From positions 560,072 through 605,222 of the forward strand of contig DELZ01000001.1 of assembly GCA_002354635.1 (NCBI GenBank): a DNA stretch of 45,151 nucleotides, in the 5' to 3' direction. The notes below the pieces were generated by a model that was not told the origin of the DNA, did not search any database, and saw only the letters and a program-made list of their open reading frames with translations. This DNA is from Sphingomonadales bacterium UBA2683. GTDB lineage: Bacteria; Pseudomonadota; Alphaproteobacteria; Sphingomonadales; Sphingomonadaceae. This document shows, one piece after another, positions 24,901 through 33,090 of this stretch. The position numbers and the translations under genes were made by a program. The stretch's first letter is position 1. The number at the start of each line of letters is the position of its first letter.

Positions 24901-25212
24901 CTATTGGCCGCCGCTACGTTTTTTCACAAATTCGGCCCGCAGCACGAGGCCCTTGATACCCTCATGCTTGCAATCGATCTCCTGCGCGTCGCCGGTCAGC
25001 CGGATCGACTTGATCAAGGTCCCGCGCTTCAGCGTCTGGCCGGCGCCCTTGACCTTGAGATCCTTGATCAGCGTGACAGCGTCGCCATCGGCCAGAACAT
25101 TGCCGACCGCATCAAGGACCTCCGGTCCGGCCGACCGCGCCGCCGCATCCTCCGGGCTCAGCCATTCGCCGCTTTCCTCGTCATAGACATAGTCGCCTGC
25201 ACCCTCGGTCAT
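24901..25212 (-). CDS. PhnA-domain (YjdM-like) protein
   Basis: 103-residue protein. The C-terminal half matches the PhnA/YjdM domain: GDAVTLIKDLKVKGAG, LKRGTLIKSIRLTGDAQEID and IKGLVLRAEFVKK. The usual N-terminal zinc ribbon with paired cysteines is absent; instead there is YVYDEESGEWLSPEDAA. Despite its historical name this family is not a proven phosphonate enzyme. The ATG at 25212 shares its A with the TGA stop of metY (TGATG), so translation is coupled; a GTG one codon earlier is less likely. Confidence 0.85.
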   Translation of the reverse strand: MTEGAGDYVYDEESGEWLSPEDAAARSAGPEVLDAVGNVLADGDAVTLIKDLKVKGAGQTLKRGTLIKSIRLTGDAQEIDCKHEGIKGLVLRAEFVKKRSGGQ

Positions 25213-26501
25213 CACAGCGCCTCCAGCGCTTGCGCCATGTCGGCGACAATATCGTCAATATGCTCGATCCCGACCGACAGCCGCACCACGTCCGGTCCGG
25301 CACCCGCGGCGACCAGCTCTTCGGCGGACAGCTGGCTGTGGGTGGTCGAGGCGGGATGGATGATCAGCGACCTGGTGTCGCCGATATTGGCAAGATGGCT
25401 GAACAGCTTGACCGCGCTGACCAGTTTCACGCCCGCGTCATAGCCGCCCTTCAGGCCAAAGGTGAACACTGCCCCGCCCTTGCCGCCGAGATATTTCTGG
25501 GCCAGCGCGTGATAGTCGCTGTCCGGCAGCCCGGCATAGGAGACCCACGCGACCTCGTCGCGGCCCTGCAGCCATTTCGCCAGCGCCAGCGCATTGTCGC
25601 AATGGCGCTCCATGCGCAGCGCCAGCGTTTCCATGCCGGTCAGGATCTGGAACGCGTTGAACGGCGCCAGCGCCGGCCCGAGATCGCGCAGCGACAAGGC
25701 CCGCGCCGCCAGAATGAACGCCATTGCGCCAAAGGCCTCGGTGAAGACCTTGCCGTGATAGCTGGGGTTGGGCTGGTTGAGAAAGGCGAACTTGTCGCTC
25801 TGCGTCCAGTCGAACCTGCCGCTGTCGATGATCAGGCCGGCGATCGAATTGCCATGGCCGCCGAGAAATTTGGTGCCGCTCTCGACGACGATATCCGCGC
25901 CATGTTCGATCGGGCGGCAAAGCACCGGCGAGGCCATGGTATTGTCGACGACCAGCGGGATACCGGCCGCATGGGCGATTTCGGCGATCGCCGCAATATC
26001 CTGCACCACGCCGCCGGGATTGGCGAGGCTTTCGATGAACACGCAGCGGGTGTCGGCGGTGATCGCATCGCGCACCGCATCCACGTCATCGGCATCGACA
26101 AAGCTGACGTTCCAGCCGAATTTCCTGACGCTGTGGCCGAGCTGGTTGAGCGAACCGCCGTAGAGTTTTTTCGCGGCAACGATATGCGCGCCGGGGTCCA
26201 TCAGCACATGGAACACGAGCAGCTGCGCCGCATGGCCGGACGCCACCGCGAGCGCGCCGATGCCGCCCTCCATCGCCGCGATCTTGCCCTCGAGCGCGCC
26301 ATTGGTCGGGTTCATGATGCGGCTGTAGATATTGCCAAAGGCATCGAGATTGAACAGGTCTGCGGCATGGGCGGCATCGTCGAACACATAGGAGGCTGTC
26401 TGGTAGATCGGCGTGATCCGCGCGTTGGTCGTCGGGTCCGGCTCGGTGCCGGCGTGGACGGCCATGGTTTCAAGACGGGATGTTTCGACAGGATCGGTCA
26501 T
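25212..26501 (-). CDS. metY: O-acetylhomoserine sulfhydrylase (homocysteine synthase)
   Basis: 429-residue Cys/Met-metabolism PLP enzyme making homocysteine from O-acetylhomoserine and sulfide. TPIYQTASYVFDD, YSRIMNPTNGALEGKIAAME (residues 59-78), and SGTKFLGGHGNSIAGLIID are typical of the long MetY group; the PLP lysine is Lys211. Length of about 430 residues favours MetY over MetB/MetZ, which are shorter. First gene of a likely metY-phnA-aspC operon. I looked for a SAM-type riboswitch in the 90 bases upstream and could not support one. Confidence 0.92.
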   Translation of the reverse strand: MTDPVETSRLETMAVHAGTEPDPTTNARITPIYQTASYVFDDAAHAADLFNLDAFGNIYSRIMNPTNGALEGKIAAMEGGIGALAVASGHAAQLLVFHVLMDPGAHIVAAKKLYGGSLNQLGHSVRKFGWNVSFVDADDVDAVRDAITADTRCVFIESLANPGGVVQDIAAIAEIAHAAGIPLVVDNTMASPVLCRPIEHGADIVVESGTKFLGGHGNSIAGLIIDSGRFDWTQSDKFAFLNQPNPSYHGKVFTEAFGAMAFILAARALSLRDLGPALAPFNAFQILTGMETLALRMERHCDNALALAKWLQGRDEVAWVSYAGLPDSDYHALAQKYLGGKGGAVFTFGLKGGYDAGVKLVSAVKLFSHLANIGDTRSLIIHPASTTHSQLSAEELVAAGAGPDVVRLSVGIEHIDDIVADMAQALEAL

Positions 26502-26592
26502 TGCGGGACTCCGTTTGTGATGCAGGCACGGGCTATGGGATCGCCGCCCTTTTTACCAGAGGCTTTGTTCCGGCGTTTCGGCTGGCTCCCTG

Positions 26593-27555
26593 CTAGAGCA
26601 AACCCAGATCGCCCCGCAATTGCTTCACATGAACCTTGAGCGTCAGCAGGTTCGGACTTTCCTTGTCGAGCAGGGCCGCCGCCAGCGCATTGGCGAACAG
26701 TCGCGTGTTGTGCAGCTTGGCCAATCCTGGCTGCGAGGCAAACATCGCGTCCCGGGAGGCGAATGGCGCCGGATTTGCGATCCGCGCAAAAAGCGCTGCC
26801 CATTTCGCCTCCTCGATCAGCCCGCGATTGGCCGCGAACAGCACCGGACGCGCAAGCCGGCTCGGTTCGCCATATATATAGAAATGGCCTGGTGCAGCGC
26901 TGACCTGCGCAAAGACAGCGTCCATCATCATCTCGAGCTGCGTCACATCCACTGCCGGATTCATCGCCAGTTGCATCATCAGATCGCTGGCATGCGCGAC
27001 GCCGTGCCGCCAGCCGGTCTGCTCGTCAAACCCGCGATAGTCACGAAGAGCAGCAAGATATTCTGATCCCGTCTGAACCAACGCCCTGCGCTCGGCTTCG
27101 GTCATGAATGGCTCTATACGATCGGCACGCGCCACTTCGGACAGCACCAGTATCGCAAAGGGCTTTTCAAAACCGCCGCCAGCCTCCGCCCCGCGCACCT
27201 TGGCGCTCTGCTGTTCCAGCAGCGTCCGCTGCATAGCCACCGACAGCCGCTGGTTGCGCAGCAGACTGGCGAGGCCGGCATAGCCGATTTCATCACGCAG
27301 CACCGGATCGGCGCTGGTCAGACATTGGCTCAACCGCATCGCCAGCGCATCGGACGACATTCGGTCCGGCGCGACAAAGCCGCTGTCCCGGATCGCCAGC
27401 AGTGCGGCCCGGTCCGGTTCGCCTGTCGCGCAACAGGTGCCGGACGTTTCTGCGCTCAACGGAGCGGGTGCAGCCAAGCCCAGCATTCCCGCCCACAGCA
27501 GCCCCGCAGCGACCGGTCGCCATGCGGTAACGGCAAGTGTCGCGATATCCTTCAT
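26593..27555 (-). CDS. DUF2785 domain-containing exported protein
   Basis: 320-residue protein with an N-terminal export signal (hydrophobic AGLLWAGMLGLAAPAPLSAE, cleavage near residue 36) and a DUF2785 domain: DPVLRDEIGYAGLASLLR, YRGFDEQTGWRHGVAHASDL and HFYIYGEPSRLARPVLFA. The domain is all-helical and of unknown function. A cysteine pair (GTCC) follows the signal. It is divergent from the peroxiredoxin gene and 37 bp (stop side) from the metY start region, with its own promoter expected near 27600. Confidence 0.78.
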   Translation of the reverse strand: MKDIATLAVTAWRPVAAGLLWAGMLGLAAPAPLSAETSGTCCATGEPDRAALLAIRDSGFVAPDRMSSDALAMRLSQCLTSADPVLRDEIGYAGLASLLRNQRLSVAMQRTLLEQQSAKVRGAEAGGGFEKPFAILVLSEVARADRIEPFMTEAERRALVQTGSEYLAALRDYRGFDEQTGWRHGVAHASDLMMQLAMNPAVDVTQLEMMMDAVFAQVSAAPGHFYIYGEPSRLARPVLFAANRGLIEEAKWAALFARIANPAPFASRDAMFASQPGLAKLHNTRLFANALAAALLDKESPNLLTLKVHVKQLRGDLGLL

Positions 27556-27830
27556 CGATTATCCCCCGAATAGCCGAATTCGCTTCTAACCGATGGAAGT
27601 GTGAAGCGCTGCCCCTAATCGACAAAACGTCGACGGAACTGGTTCAAATCAGGCGGCACATGCCGCTATCGGTCAGGCCCTGTGCGCAACCCGCAGCGAC
27701 GGGACTATGGACTTTGATACATGTTTGACCGAATCGGAATCCGTTGTAGCCTCCTCGACCCGCGTTGGCTGTTTTCGGCCGACATGTGCACAATGTTCCG
27801 ACGCCCTCGTTTCCGAACCGGAGAACCGCC

Positions 27831-28388
27831 ATGATCTTTCGCAAATCCGCACTATATTTTTCGCTGGCCGCCTGTTCCCTCGCCCCGATCGCCGCTCCTG
27901 CGGCGATGGCCGCGCTGCCAAGCGGGGCAAAGGCCATGGACTTCACCACCCAGGCGGTGCTCGGCGGCAAGCCGTTCACTTTCAATCTGAAAAAGGCGCT
28001 GAAAGACGGGCCGGTCGTGCTCTACTTCTACCCCAAGGCGTTCACCTCGGGCTGCACGATCGAGGCCAACCAGTTCGCCGAGGCGACCGAGGAATTCAAT
28101 GCCATGGGCGCCACCGTCATCGGTATCAGCGCCGATGATATCGAAACCTTGAAAAAATTCTCGGTCGAGGAATGCCGCAGCAAATTTGCCGTCGCGGTCG
28201 GCAGCAAGCAGGTGATCAAGGCCTATGACGCCAACCTGCCGGTGGTGGGCGGCTCCAACCGCACGACCTATATCATCGCCCCCGATGGCAAGATCATCTG
28301 GAGCCATTCGTCGCTCAACGTGAAGGGCCATGTCCCGGGCGCCCTCGCAGGGGTGAAGGCCTGGCGCGCGGTGATGGACGGGAAATAG
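27831..28388 (+). CDS. Exported peroxiredoxin (BCP/PrxQ-like)
   Basis: 185-residue thiol peroxidase. A Sec signal runs to about residue 28 (SLAACSLAPIAAPAAMAALP). The peroxidatic cysteine is Cys75 in YPKAFTSGCTIEANQFAE. The PrxQ-type second cysteine five residues later is absent; Cys115 in SVEECRSKF is the only other mature cysteine and would be an alternative resolving residue. GISADDIETLKKF and RTTYIIAPDGKIIWSHSS are family strands. Probable periplasmic hydroperoxide scavenger. The start at 27831 follows CGGAGAAC. Confidence 0.88.
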   Translation: MIFRKSALYFSLAACSLAPIAAPAAMAALPSGAKAMDFTTQAVLGGKPFTFNLKKALKDGPVVLYFYPKAFTSGCTIEANQFAEATEEFNAMGATVIGISADDIETLKKFSVEECRSKFAVAVGSKQVIKAYDANLPVVGGSNRTTYIIAPDGKIIWSHSSLNVKGHVPGALAGVKAWRAVMDGK

Positions 28389-28472
28389 CAGCCAGCCAAA
28401 TAACGCCGTGCTTGGGGGATGCCATAACCCCCAATGCATGCAACAAATCGCCCGCATGTGCGTTTTCCCCTT

Positions 28473-28958
28473 ATGGCGGATATTCTTACCGGACCCGACA
28501 GCTTATCGTGGGCCGAGGCGCTGTGGCGGCTCGGAGCGGCGACAGTCTTGCCGTTTCTGATCGGGCTGGAGCGCTTCCTGCGGACCAAGCCGATTGACTT
28601 CCGGCCCTTTGTCATCATCTCGGTCGCAGCCTGCGCGCTGGCGATCGGGGCAATGGAATTGCTGGAAACAATCGCCGATCCGGGGAGCCGGATCGACCCC
28701 AGCCGCATTTTTGAAGGCGTGATCACCGGTATCGGCTTTCTCGGTGCCGGCGCGATATTCCGCGAGGGCAGCTTTGTCCAGGGCGCGGGCTCCGCCGCCT
28801 CGATCTGGGCCGCAGGCGCAATCGGACTGGTCTGCGGCTTTGGCGAGATCTGGCTCGGGGTGATCATCACCGCCATCGTGCTGACCGTGTTGATTGCCAG
28901 CGCCCCGTTTACCGCGCACTGGGACCCCGCCCAGCAGGAGAATCCGCCCGCCCCCTGA
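28473..28958 (+). CDS. MgtC/SapB-family membrane protein
   Basis: 161-residue MgtC/SapB transmembrane protein. The family signature is visible: PFLIGLERFLRTKPIDFRPF in place of the usual IGLERE, then VITGIGFLGAGAIFREGSFV and AASIWAAGAIGLVCGFG. Four to five helices. MgtC proteins modulate Mg2+ homeostasis and ATP synthase in pathogens, but most environmental members are uncharacterised. The start is uncertain; the ATG at 28473 is taken because it gives a typical N-terminus, while an in-frame ATG at 28434 adds 13 unlikely residues. No good ribosome site precedes either. Confidence 0.82.
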   Translation: MADILTGPDSLSWAEALWRLGAATVLPFLIGLERFLRTKPIDFRPFVIISVAACALAIGAMELLETIADPGSRIDPSRIFEGVITGIGFLGAGAIFREGSFVQGAGSAASIWAAGAIGLVCGFGEIWLGVIITAIVLTVLIASAPFTAHWDPAQQENPPAP

Positions 28959-29004
28959 ATTACGAACCACCCCAACCACCCCCAAGGCAAGAAGGAGATG
29001 ACCT

Positions 29005-29196
29005 ATGCCAGCCAAATCAAAAGCCCAGCAGCGCGCCGCCGGAGCGGCGCTGTCCGCCAAGCGCGGCGAGACCAGGGTCAGCGAACTGAAGGGCGCGTCC
29101 AAGGACATGTATGACAGCATGACCGAAGACGAGCTGGAGGATTTTGCCAGCACCGACCGCAAGGGCCTGCCCGACAAGGTCGAGGACGACGACTAG
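29005..29196 (+). CDS. DUF3008 family small protein
   Basis: 63-residue hydrophilic protein: MPAKSKAQQRAAGAALSAKR, GASKDMYDSMTEDELEDFA and LPDKVEDDD. This matches DUF3008, small highly charged proteins widespread in alphaproteobacteria and usually rich in lysine and glutamate; function unknown, stress association is suspected. AAGGAG ends nine bases before the ATG. A strong bidirectional terminator follows. Confidence 0.85.
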   Translation: MPAKSKAQQRAAGAALSAKRGETRVSELKGASKDMYDSMTEDELEDFASTDRKGLPDKVEDDD

Positions 29197-29222
29197 CGAC
29201 CGGCGGGTGCCAAGCGGACACG

Positions 29223-29258
29223 AAAAAGCCGGGCGAAATCGCTTTCGCCCGGCTTTTT
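29223..29258. terminator. Bidirectional rho-independent terminator
   Basis: A 16-bp perfect stem (29223-29238 with 29243-29258) around the loop TCGC, starting with five A and ending with five T. It sits between the convergent DUF3008 and PRC-barrel genes and should terminate both. Confidence 0.9.
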
Positions 29259-29283
29259 CCTTTATGTCGGTTCGCTGGTCCGC

Positions 29284-29652
29284 TTACCAGTAGGGGGTCA
29301 CGGTCCAATATTCATAGACGCTGGTCTGGTAATCGCGGTCATAGGGACGATCCTCGTCCTTTTCGGAAAAGCGCGGGGCATCCATCAGCTGTTCCTTGGT
29401 CACGTCGATGCAATAGCCACCGCGTTCGGTGTCATAGTCGAGCTTCGACCAGGGGATGCTGTGCTTTTCATCGCCAATGCCCAGGAAACCGCCAGCGGAA
29501 ATGATCACATCGGTGACATTGCCGCCTCGCTTGTCGATCAGCAGCTTGTCAACCTTGCCGATCTTTTCCTCATTCGCGCCATAGACGGTGGTCCCGTCGA
29601 CGCGATCACTGCCGATTACGGCGTGGTTTTTCTCATCTTGTAACAACATCAT
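29284..29652 (-). CDS. PRC-barrel domain protein
   Basis: 122-residue soluble protein with a PRC-barrel: VDGTTVYGANEEKIGKVDKL, VTDVIISAGGFLGIGDEKHS and IPWSKLDYD. The tyrosine-rich C-terminus (PYDRDYQTSVYEYWTVTPYW) lies outside the domain. PRC-barrel proteins of this type are often induced by general stress response; role unknown. AGGAGAG precedes the ATG pair at 29652 and 29649; the first is chosen. It converges on the DUF3008 gene. Confidence 0.85.
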   Translation of the reverse strand: MMLLQDEKNHAVIGSDRVDGTTVYGANEEKIGKVDKLLIDKRGGNVTDVIISAGGFLGIGDEKHSIPWSKLDYDTERGGYCIDVTKEQLMDAPRFSEKDEDRPYDRDYQTSVYEYWTVTPYW

Positions 29653-29842
29653 TCTCTCCTCTCGGTTTCAGGGATAGCCCCATGGCGGCCCGCAGGGAGG
29701 GGGATGGGCCAGTGCCATGTGGCTACAGGGAATCAACGGACGGACGGGCAGATCGTTCCGGGGAATTTCCGAAAATTTTGAGGTGGAGAAAAGCGGGCGA
29801 TTCGGTCAGCCGACGTGGCCGACCCGAACCGCCCTGAAAGTT

Positions 29843-30280
29843 TTAAGCCGCATCCTTGATTTCGCGAAGTGTCACATCGAAGGAAATATCTTCCCCGGCG
29901 AGCGGGTGGTTGCCGTCGGCTTTCACGAATTGCTCTCCTACCGCCACTACATAAAGCGTGACAGCAGAACCGTCTTGCTGTTGTGCCTGAAGGGCCATGC
30001 CCGGCTGCGGATCCGCTTCGGCTGGCAGGTTCTCGCGGGGAATATCGATGACCATTTCTTCGCGTCGAGCACCGAAGGCATTTGCGCATTCGATCGCGAC
30101 CGTCTCCTTGTCACCGACTTTCATGTCAGCAAGCCTTGCTTCAACCTGAGGGAAAATAGCGCCTTCGCCGAGTTTGATTTCCTGGGGGCCGGCTTCTTTG
30201 GTATCGCCGACGACCCTGCCATCTCCCGTACGAACGGAATAGTCGATTACGACCGTATCACCTTGCTTTGCATTCTGCAT
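29843..30280 (-). CDS. FKBP-type peptidyl-prolyl isomerase, SlyD-like
   Basis: 145-residue cytosolic prolyl isomerase/chaperone. QGDTVVIDYSVRTGDGRVV is the first FKBP strand pair, IFPQVEARLADMKVGDKETV is the start of the insert-in-flap domain region, and NHPLAGEDISFDVTLREI is the SlyD-type end of the FKBP fold. It lacks the histidine-rich metal-binding tail of enterobacterial SlyD. The ATG at 30280 follows AAAGGAT; a longer frame upstream is not protein-like. Confidence 0.88.
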   Translation of the reverse strand: MQNAKQGDTVVIDYSVRTGDGRVVGDTKEAGPQEIKLGEGAIFPQVEARLADMKVGDKETVAIECANAFGARREEMVIDIPRENLPAEADPQPGMALQAQQQDGSAVTLYVVAVGEQFVKADGNHPLAGEDISFDVTLREIKDAA

Positions 30281-30728
30281 ATATATCCTTTCTGTGAGGG
30301 GGGAAAACGGTACCTTCAAACCGTCTTGCGGCTGCGCATCGAACTGATGAGCAGTGGTTGAATTGTCGCAACCGAGAGCTCGCTAGTCAAACACAATCTT
30401 TGGCGCCCGCCTCCTTGCTCCGACAAGGGAGCTCCAAATCGGGCACGAGGAATGAAGTGGTCTGGAACGAGGCGTGCCACGCATCTGCGTCCGGGATCGG
30501 GCCGATTGTCGGCCAACTGCCTATATTTTCGATCTAGCCAGTGCGAATGACCGAAGCTGCGGGGTTGGCAGGCATTGAGATTAGCGACTGCTAGTGTCTG
30601 CTGTGCCCTGACAAAGGACATTAGGGAGTGTCTTGTTTCGAGCGGTTTTGAGACATTCGCTTGGAAATATTTTGATCACAAAAGTGGCATTATGCCTATG
30701 TTATCTTTTTCGATGCCATCAATTTCGG
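30281..30728. other. 448-bp gap at the left border of the lower-G+C region
   Basis: No gene, repeat or structured element could be supported. Composition falls from the core level toward A/T-rich sequence near 30650. Frames longer than 60 codons exist on both strands but have no ribosome site and no recognisable protein features. Confidence 0.6.
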
Positions 30729-31631
30729 TCAAGCATAGCCTCCAATTTCAACGTTCAGAAAGTCGATGAATTTTCGGACCTTCAGGGGTAGATAGCGACG
30801 ACTGGGATACGTTAGCCATGCAGCTGTATCAAACTCCGAAGGCGTACAATCAAACTGTGGGAATAGATTGATCAGTCTTCCATCTTTCAGCTCGGGCGCG
30901 CACAACCAATCAGGAAGGATGGCAATACCAATTCCTGAAACAGCAGCAGCGGTCATGGTTAAGCCGTGAGACGTAATGAGTTTGCCAGTAACTGTAACTT
31001 CTCCCACACTTCCGTTTTTTTCACGAAAGCGCCATGTGCTGGTTTGTCCTGGCATTCGAAACACAATGCTGTCCAAGCCTCTGATGTCATCGGGGTGCGA
31101 AGGGCGTCCATGCTTTTGAACAAAATCTGGGCTTGCGCAAATGCGAAACCTTCGGGGCGTAAGTTGAGCGGAAACAAAATCACCCGTCGGCTTAAGGCCA
31201 AACCTGATGGAAAGATCGATTTCTTCTTTAATGATATCGACTTGGTGATCTGCCAACAGAAGTTCAATTATTAGATCAGGATATCGATCCATCAGCTTGG
31301 GCAAGAGCGGCGCCAAGATACGGGGACCGAAGGACGTACAAGCTGCAACGCGTAAATTGCCCTGCGGTTCATTGACCAAATCCTGAGCTTCTTGAACAGC
31401 AATATCAAAGTTCTCAAGAAGGCCCTGAATGCGTTCAAAATAAAGCGAGCCGGCTTCGGTGGGAGCTAACATACGGGTCGTGCGTTGAAGCAACCGAAAC
31501 CCCAATTCGGCTTCCAAATTGGTGACTGATCGAGACACTGTAGATGGATCAAGTTCCATCTGACGAGCGACCGCAGCAAAACTTCCAAGTTCTACTGAAT
31601 TGACGAAAATCCGAAGTGAAATTAAATCCAT
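30729..31631 (-). CDS. LysR-family transcriptional regulator
   Basis: 300-residue LysR regulator. The winged HTH is at 1-60: MDLISLRIFVNSVELGSFAA with LDPSTVSRSVTNLE as the recognition helix. The effector domain follows (GNLRVAACTSFGPRILAPLL, ..RFGLKPTGDFVSAQLTPR, GIAILPDW). Members of this clade often repress or activate an adjacent divergent enzyme gene; here that is a cupin gene starting 100 bp away. The ATG at 31631 is chosen because it gives the canonical N-terminus; an upstream in-frame start at 31694 would add 21 residues and overlap the operator region. Confidence 0.92.
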   Translation of the reverse strand: MDLISLRIFVNSVELGSFAAVARQMELDPSTVSRSVTNLEAELGFRLLQRTTRMLAPTEAGSLYFERIQGLLENFDIAVQEAQDLVNEPQGNLRVAACTSFGPRILAPLLPKLMDRYPDLIIELLLADHQVDIIKEEIDLSIRFGLKPTGDFVSAQLTPRRFRICASPDFVQKHGRPSHPDDIRGLDSIVFRMPGQTSTWRFREKNGSVGEVTVTGKLITSHGLTMTAAAVSGIGIAILPDWLCAPELKDGRLINLFPQFDCTPSEFDTAAWLTYPSRRYLPLKVRKFIDFLNVEIGGYA

Positions 31632-31644
31632 TCGTGCAATTACC

Positions 31645-31691
31645 TCATGATTATCGTGATATAATGTGCATTTACTACACCAATAATCATG
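31645..31691. promoter_or_regulatory. Intergenic operator candidates for the LysR regulator
   Basis: TCATGATTATCGTGA (31645-31659) is a palindrome with one mismatched pair, directly followed by TATAAT (31660-31665) on the plus strand, a likely -10 of the cupin gene. In addition CATGATTAT (31646-31654) and ATAATCATG (31683-31691) form an exact 9-bp inverted repeat. LysR proteins bind interrupted palindromes at such positions; binding is inferred. Confidence 0.5.
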
Positions 31692-31731
31692 CATACAGTC
31701 AAGTCACGAGCTTCAAAACAAGGAGTAGTCA

Positions 31732-32082
31732 ATGCCACTTCAGTTCTCTTCCCAATTCTTCAAGACGCGCGCAGAGGTTCTCGACGATGTAAAAGCAAAC
31801 GAGACCTGGCCCACCACGTTTGTCTCAGGACCATCCGATGCGCTGCCGGTGCATTGGCACTTGGATGAAGTGCATGCCTATATCATGGAAGGGGAGACTG
31901 ACTTTCTGGACGCAGAGAGCGGCCAGCAAACCCCCGTTGTGGCGGGTGACAAAATCATAATCCCAGCGAGGACGCTCCATGCGGAGGGTGCTGTAAAAGA
32001 TCGTGTTGTCTACATTTTAGCACTTCCACAACCTCTGGTGGGAGATGATTTTCTGGCTATGCATGATCCGGATACGATTTGA
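31732..32082 (+). CDS. Cupin-domain protein
   Basis: 116-residue single-domain cupin. The metal-binding motif 1 is LPVHWHLDEVHAYIMEGETD (two histidines, a glutamate and a third histidine), motif 2 is GDKIIIPARTLHAEG. It resembles small dioxygenase- or isomerase-type cupins; the reaction cannot be assigned. It is transcribed divergently from the LysR gene and followed by a strong inverted repeat. AAGGAG is seven bases upstream of the ATG. Confidence 0.85.
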   Translation: MPLQFSSQFFKTRAEVLDDVKANETWPTTFVSGPSDALPVHWHLDEVHAYIMEGETDFLDAESGQQTPVVAGDKIIIPARTLHAEGAVKDRVVYILALPQPLVGDDFLAMHDPDTI

Positions 32083-32158
32083 AAAGACTCTGTAGCAAAA
32101 GCAATCCAGTGACCTATTTTTGAGTATTTGAAGCCATTTTTCCAGTGTCCGCTTATGC

Positions 32159-32206
32159 GTCTATTCTGTTGAAAAACTCGGTGCGCGGTTTTTCAACAGA
32201 ATAGAC
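32159..32206. repeat. Perfect 19-bp inverted repeat after the cupin gene
   Basis: GTCTATTCTGTTGAAAAAC (32159-32177) and its exact complement (32188-32206) are separated by ten bases. The stem would be a very stable hairpin; it has no clear T-run, so it may act as a terminator or be a joined pair of insertion-sequence ends. No transposase gene is nearby. Confidence 0.7.
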
Positions 32207-32292
32207 ACGAAAGCGGGCTCAAACTTCGAGACACTGCATTTAGAACCATAGGCAAGCAATCGCGTTTGCTACCCTTCAAAAAACAACAACGG

Positions 32293-32997
32293 TCAAGTTT
32301 CACATGATGAGAAAAAACGCTCGTTTTCGGACGCAAACATAGCCCTGATCGAATCTCCGTCTGAAGGTTCTTCGATCAGGCTAACCGGGTCCCATTGATG
32401 TCGCTCGGTGGCAAAAAAGTCGCCATCGTAGATGTGAATTCCGCCCGTGAACTGCTGCAGCGGATTGATTACCGAATGTATCGCATTTTCCGGCAGCGCG
32501 ACAACATCACCTTTGAACAAGCAGCTTGCCTCATATGCCTCAATCCCACCGTCACGGCGCCGCCAGAGGATGTTGTCCTCACGGCCTGTATAAATACCAA
32601 TCAATGCTTTCATCATGTGATCATGTGGCAACAGGTTCATTTGCGGTGTCCAATGTGCGGCAAATATGGTGAACTTTGATGAATTATGCATAACATCAAG
32701 CCCAGCCTTCTTCGGACCGCCTAACGCATCAAGAACTGCGGCATGATTGGACATCGCACTCGCCAGCACCTCTTTCACGGCATCCATGCCATCAGCCTCA
32801 TGTGCGGTGACACAATCTGCGACAAAGCGATCGCGATCAAACGCTGGACTTTTGGAGCTGGATATTGATTTGGCAGACGTCGCCATTGCAGATACCGCCT
32901 TTCCTGAAATCGTGGCAGCGGTTGCCATTCCGCCGACCAGTATAGCTCGGCGAGACAATGATGTGAAGGATCGTTTCTTGGGCATAACATGTCGCAT
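32293..32997 (-). CDS. Tat-exported cysteine-dioxygenase-like cupin protein
   Basis: 234-residue protein. The N-terminus has SRRAILVGGMA before a small-residue hydrophobic run, consistent with a twin-arginine signal. The second half is a cupin of the cysteine dioxygenase/thiol dioxygenase type: MNLLPHDHMMKALIGIYTGR (HxH and the usual glycine-tyrosine-glycine strand), GDVVALPENAIHSVIN and GIHIYDGDFFATERHQWDP. Such proteins bind mononuclear iron and oxidise thiols; the actual substrate is unknown. An in-frame ATG at 32985 is an alternative start. It is divergent from the HxlR gene with 93 bp between starts. Confidence 0.78.
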   Translation of the reverse strand: MRHVMPKKRSFTSLSRRAILVGGMATAATISGKAVSAMATSAKSISSSKSPAFDRDRFVADCVTAHEADGMDAVKEVLASAMSNHAAVLDALGGPKKAGLDVMHNSSKFTIFAAHWTPQMNLLPHDHMMKALIGIYTGREDNILWRRRDGGIEAYEASCLFKGDVVALPENAIHSVINPLQQFTGGIHIYDGDFFATERHQWDPVSLIEEPSDGDSIRAMFASENERFFSSCET

Positions 32998-33018
32998 AAT
33001 CTGTGTTCAATTCTCCAG

Positions 33019-33049
33019 CTAGTCATAAATCTGGACTACCTATGGCTAG
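33019..33049. promoter_or_regulatory. Inverted repeat between the thiol-dioxygenase-like and HxlR genes
   Basis: CTAGTCATA (33019-33027) and TATGGCTAG (33041-33049) are inverted copies with one mismatch, centred in the 93-bp divergent promoter region. The symmetry and location fit an operator for the dimeric HxlR regulator encoded on the right. Confidence 0.5.
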
Positions 33050-33090
33050 TTTGTAACAGTTCTGACATTATCGAGCAGAGGGAGTCAGAC

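Noticed and set aside
26502..26592. SAM-II or SAH riboswitch upstream of metY
   Set aside because: The position is right for alphaproteobacteria, but I could not find the expected pseudoknot pairing or conserved core; only loose G/C-rich hairpins are present.
32083..32292. Complete insertion sequence around the 19-bp inverted repeat
   Set aside because: The space between and around the arms is far too short for a transposase and has no coding sequence.
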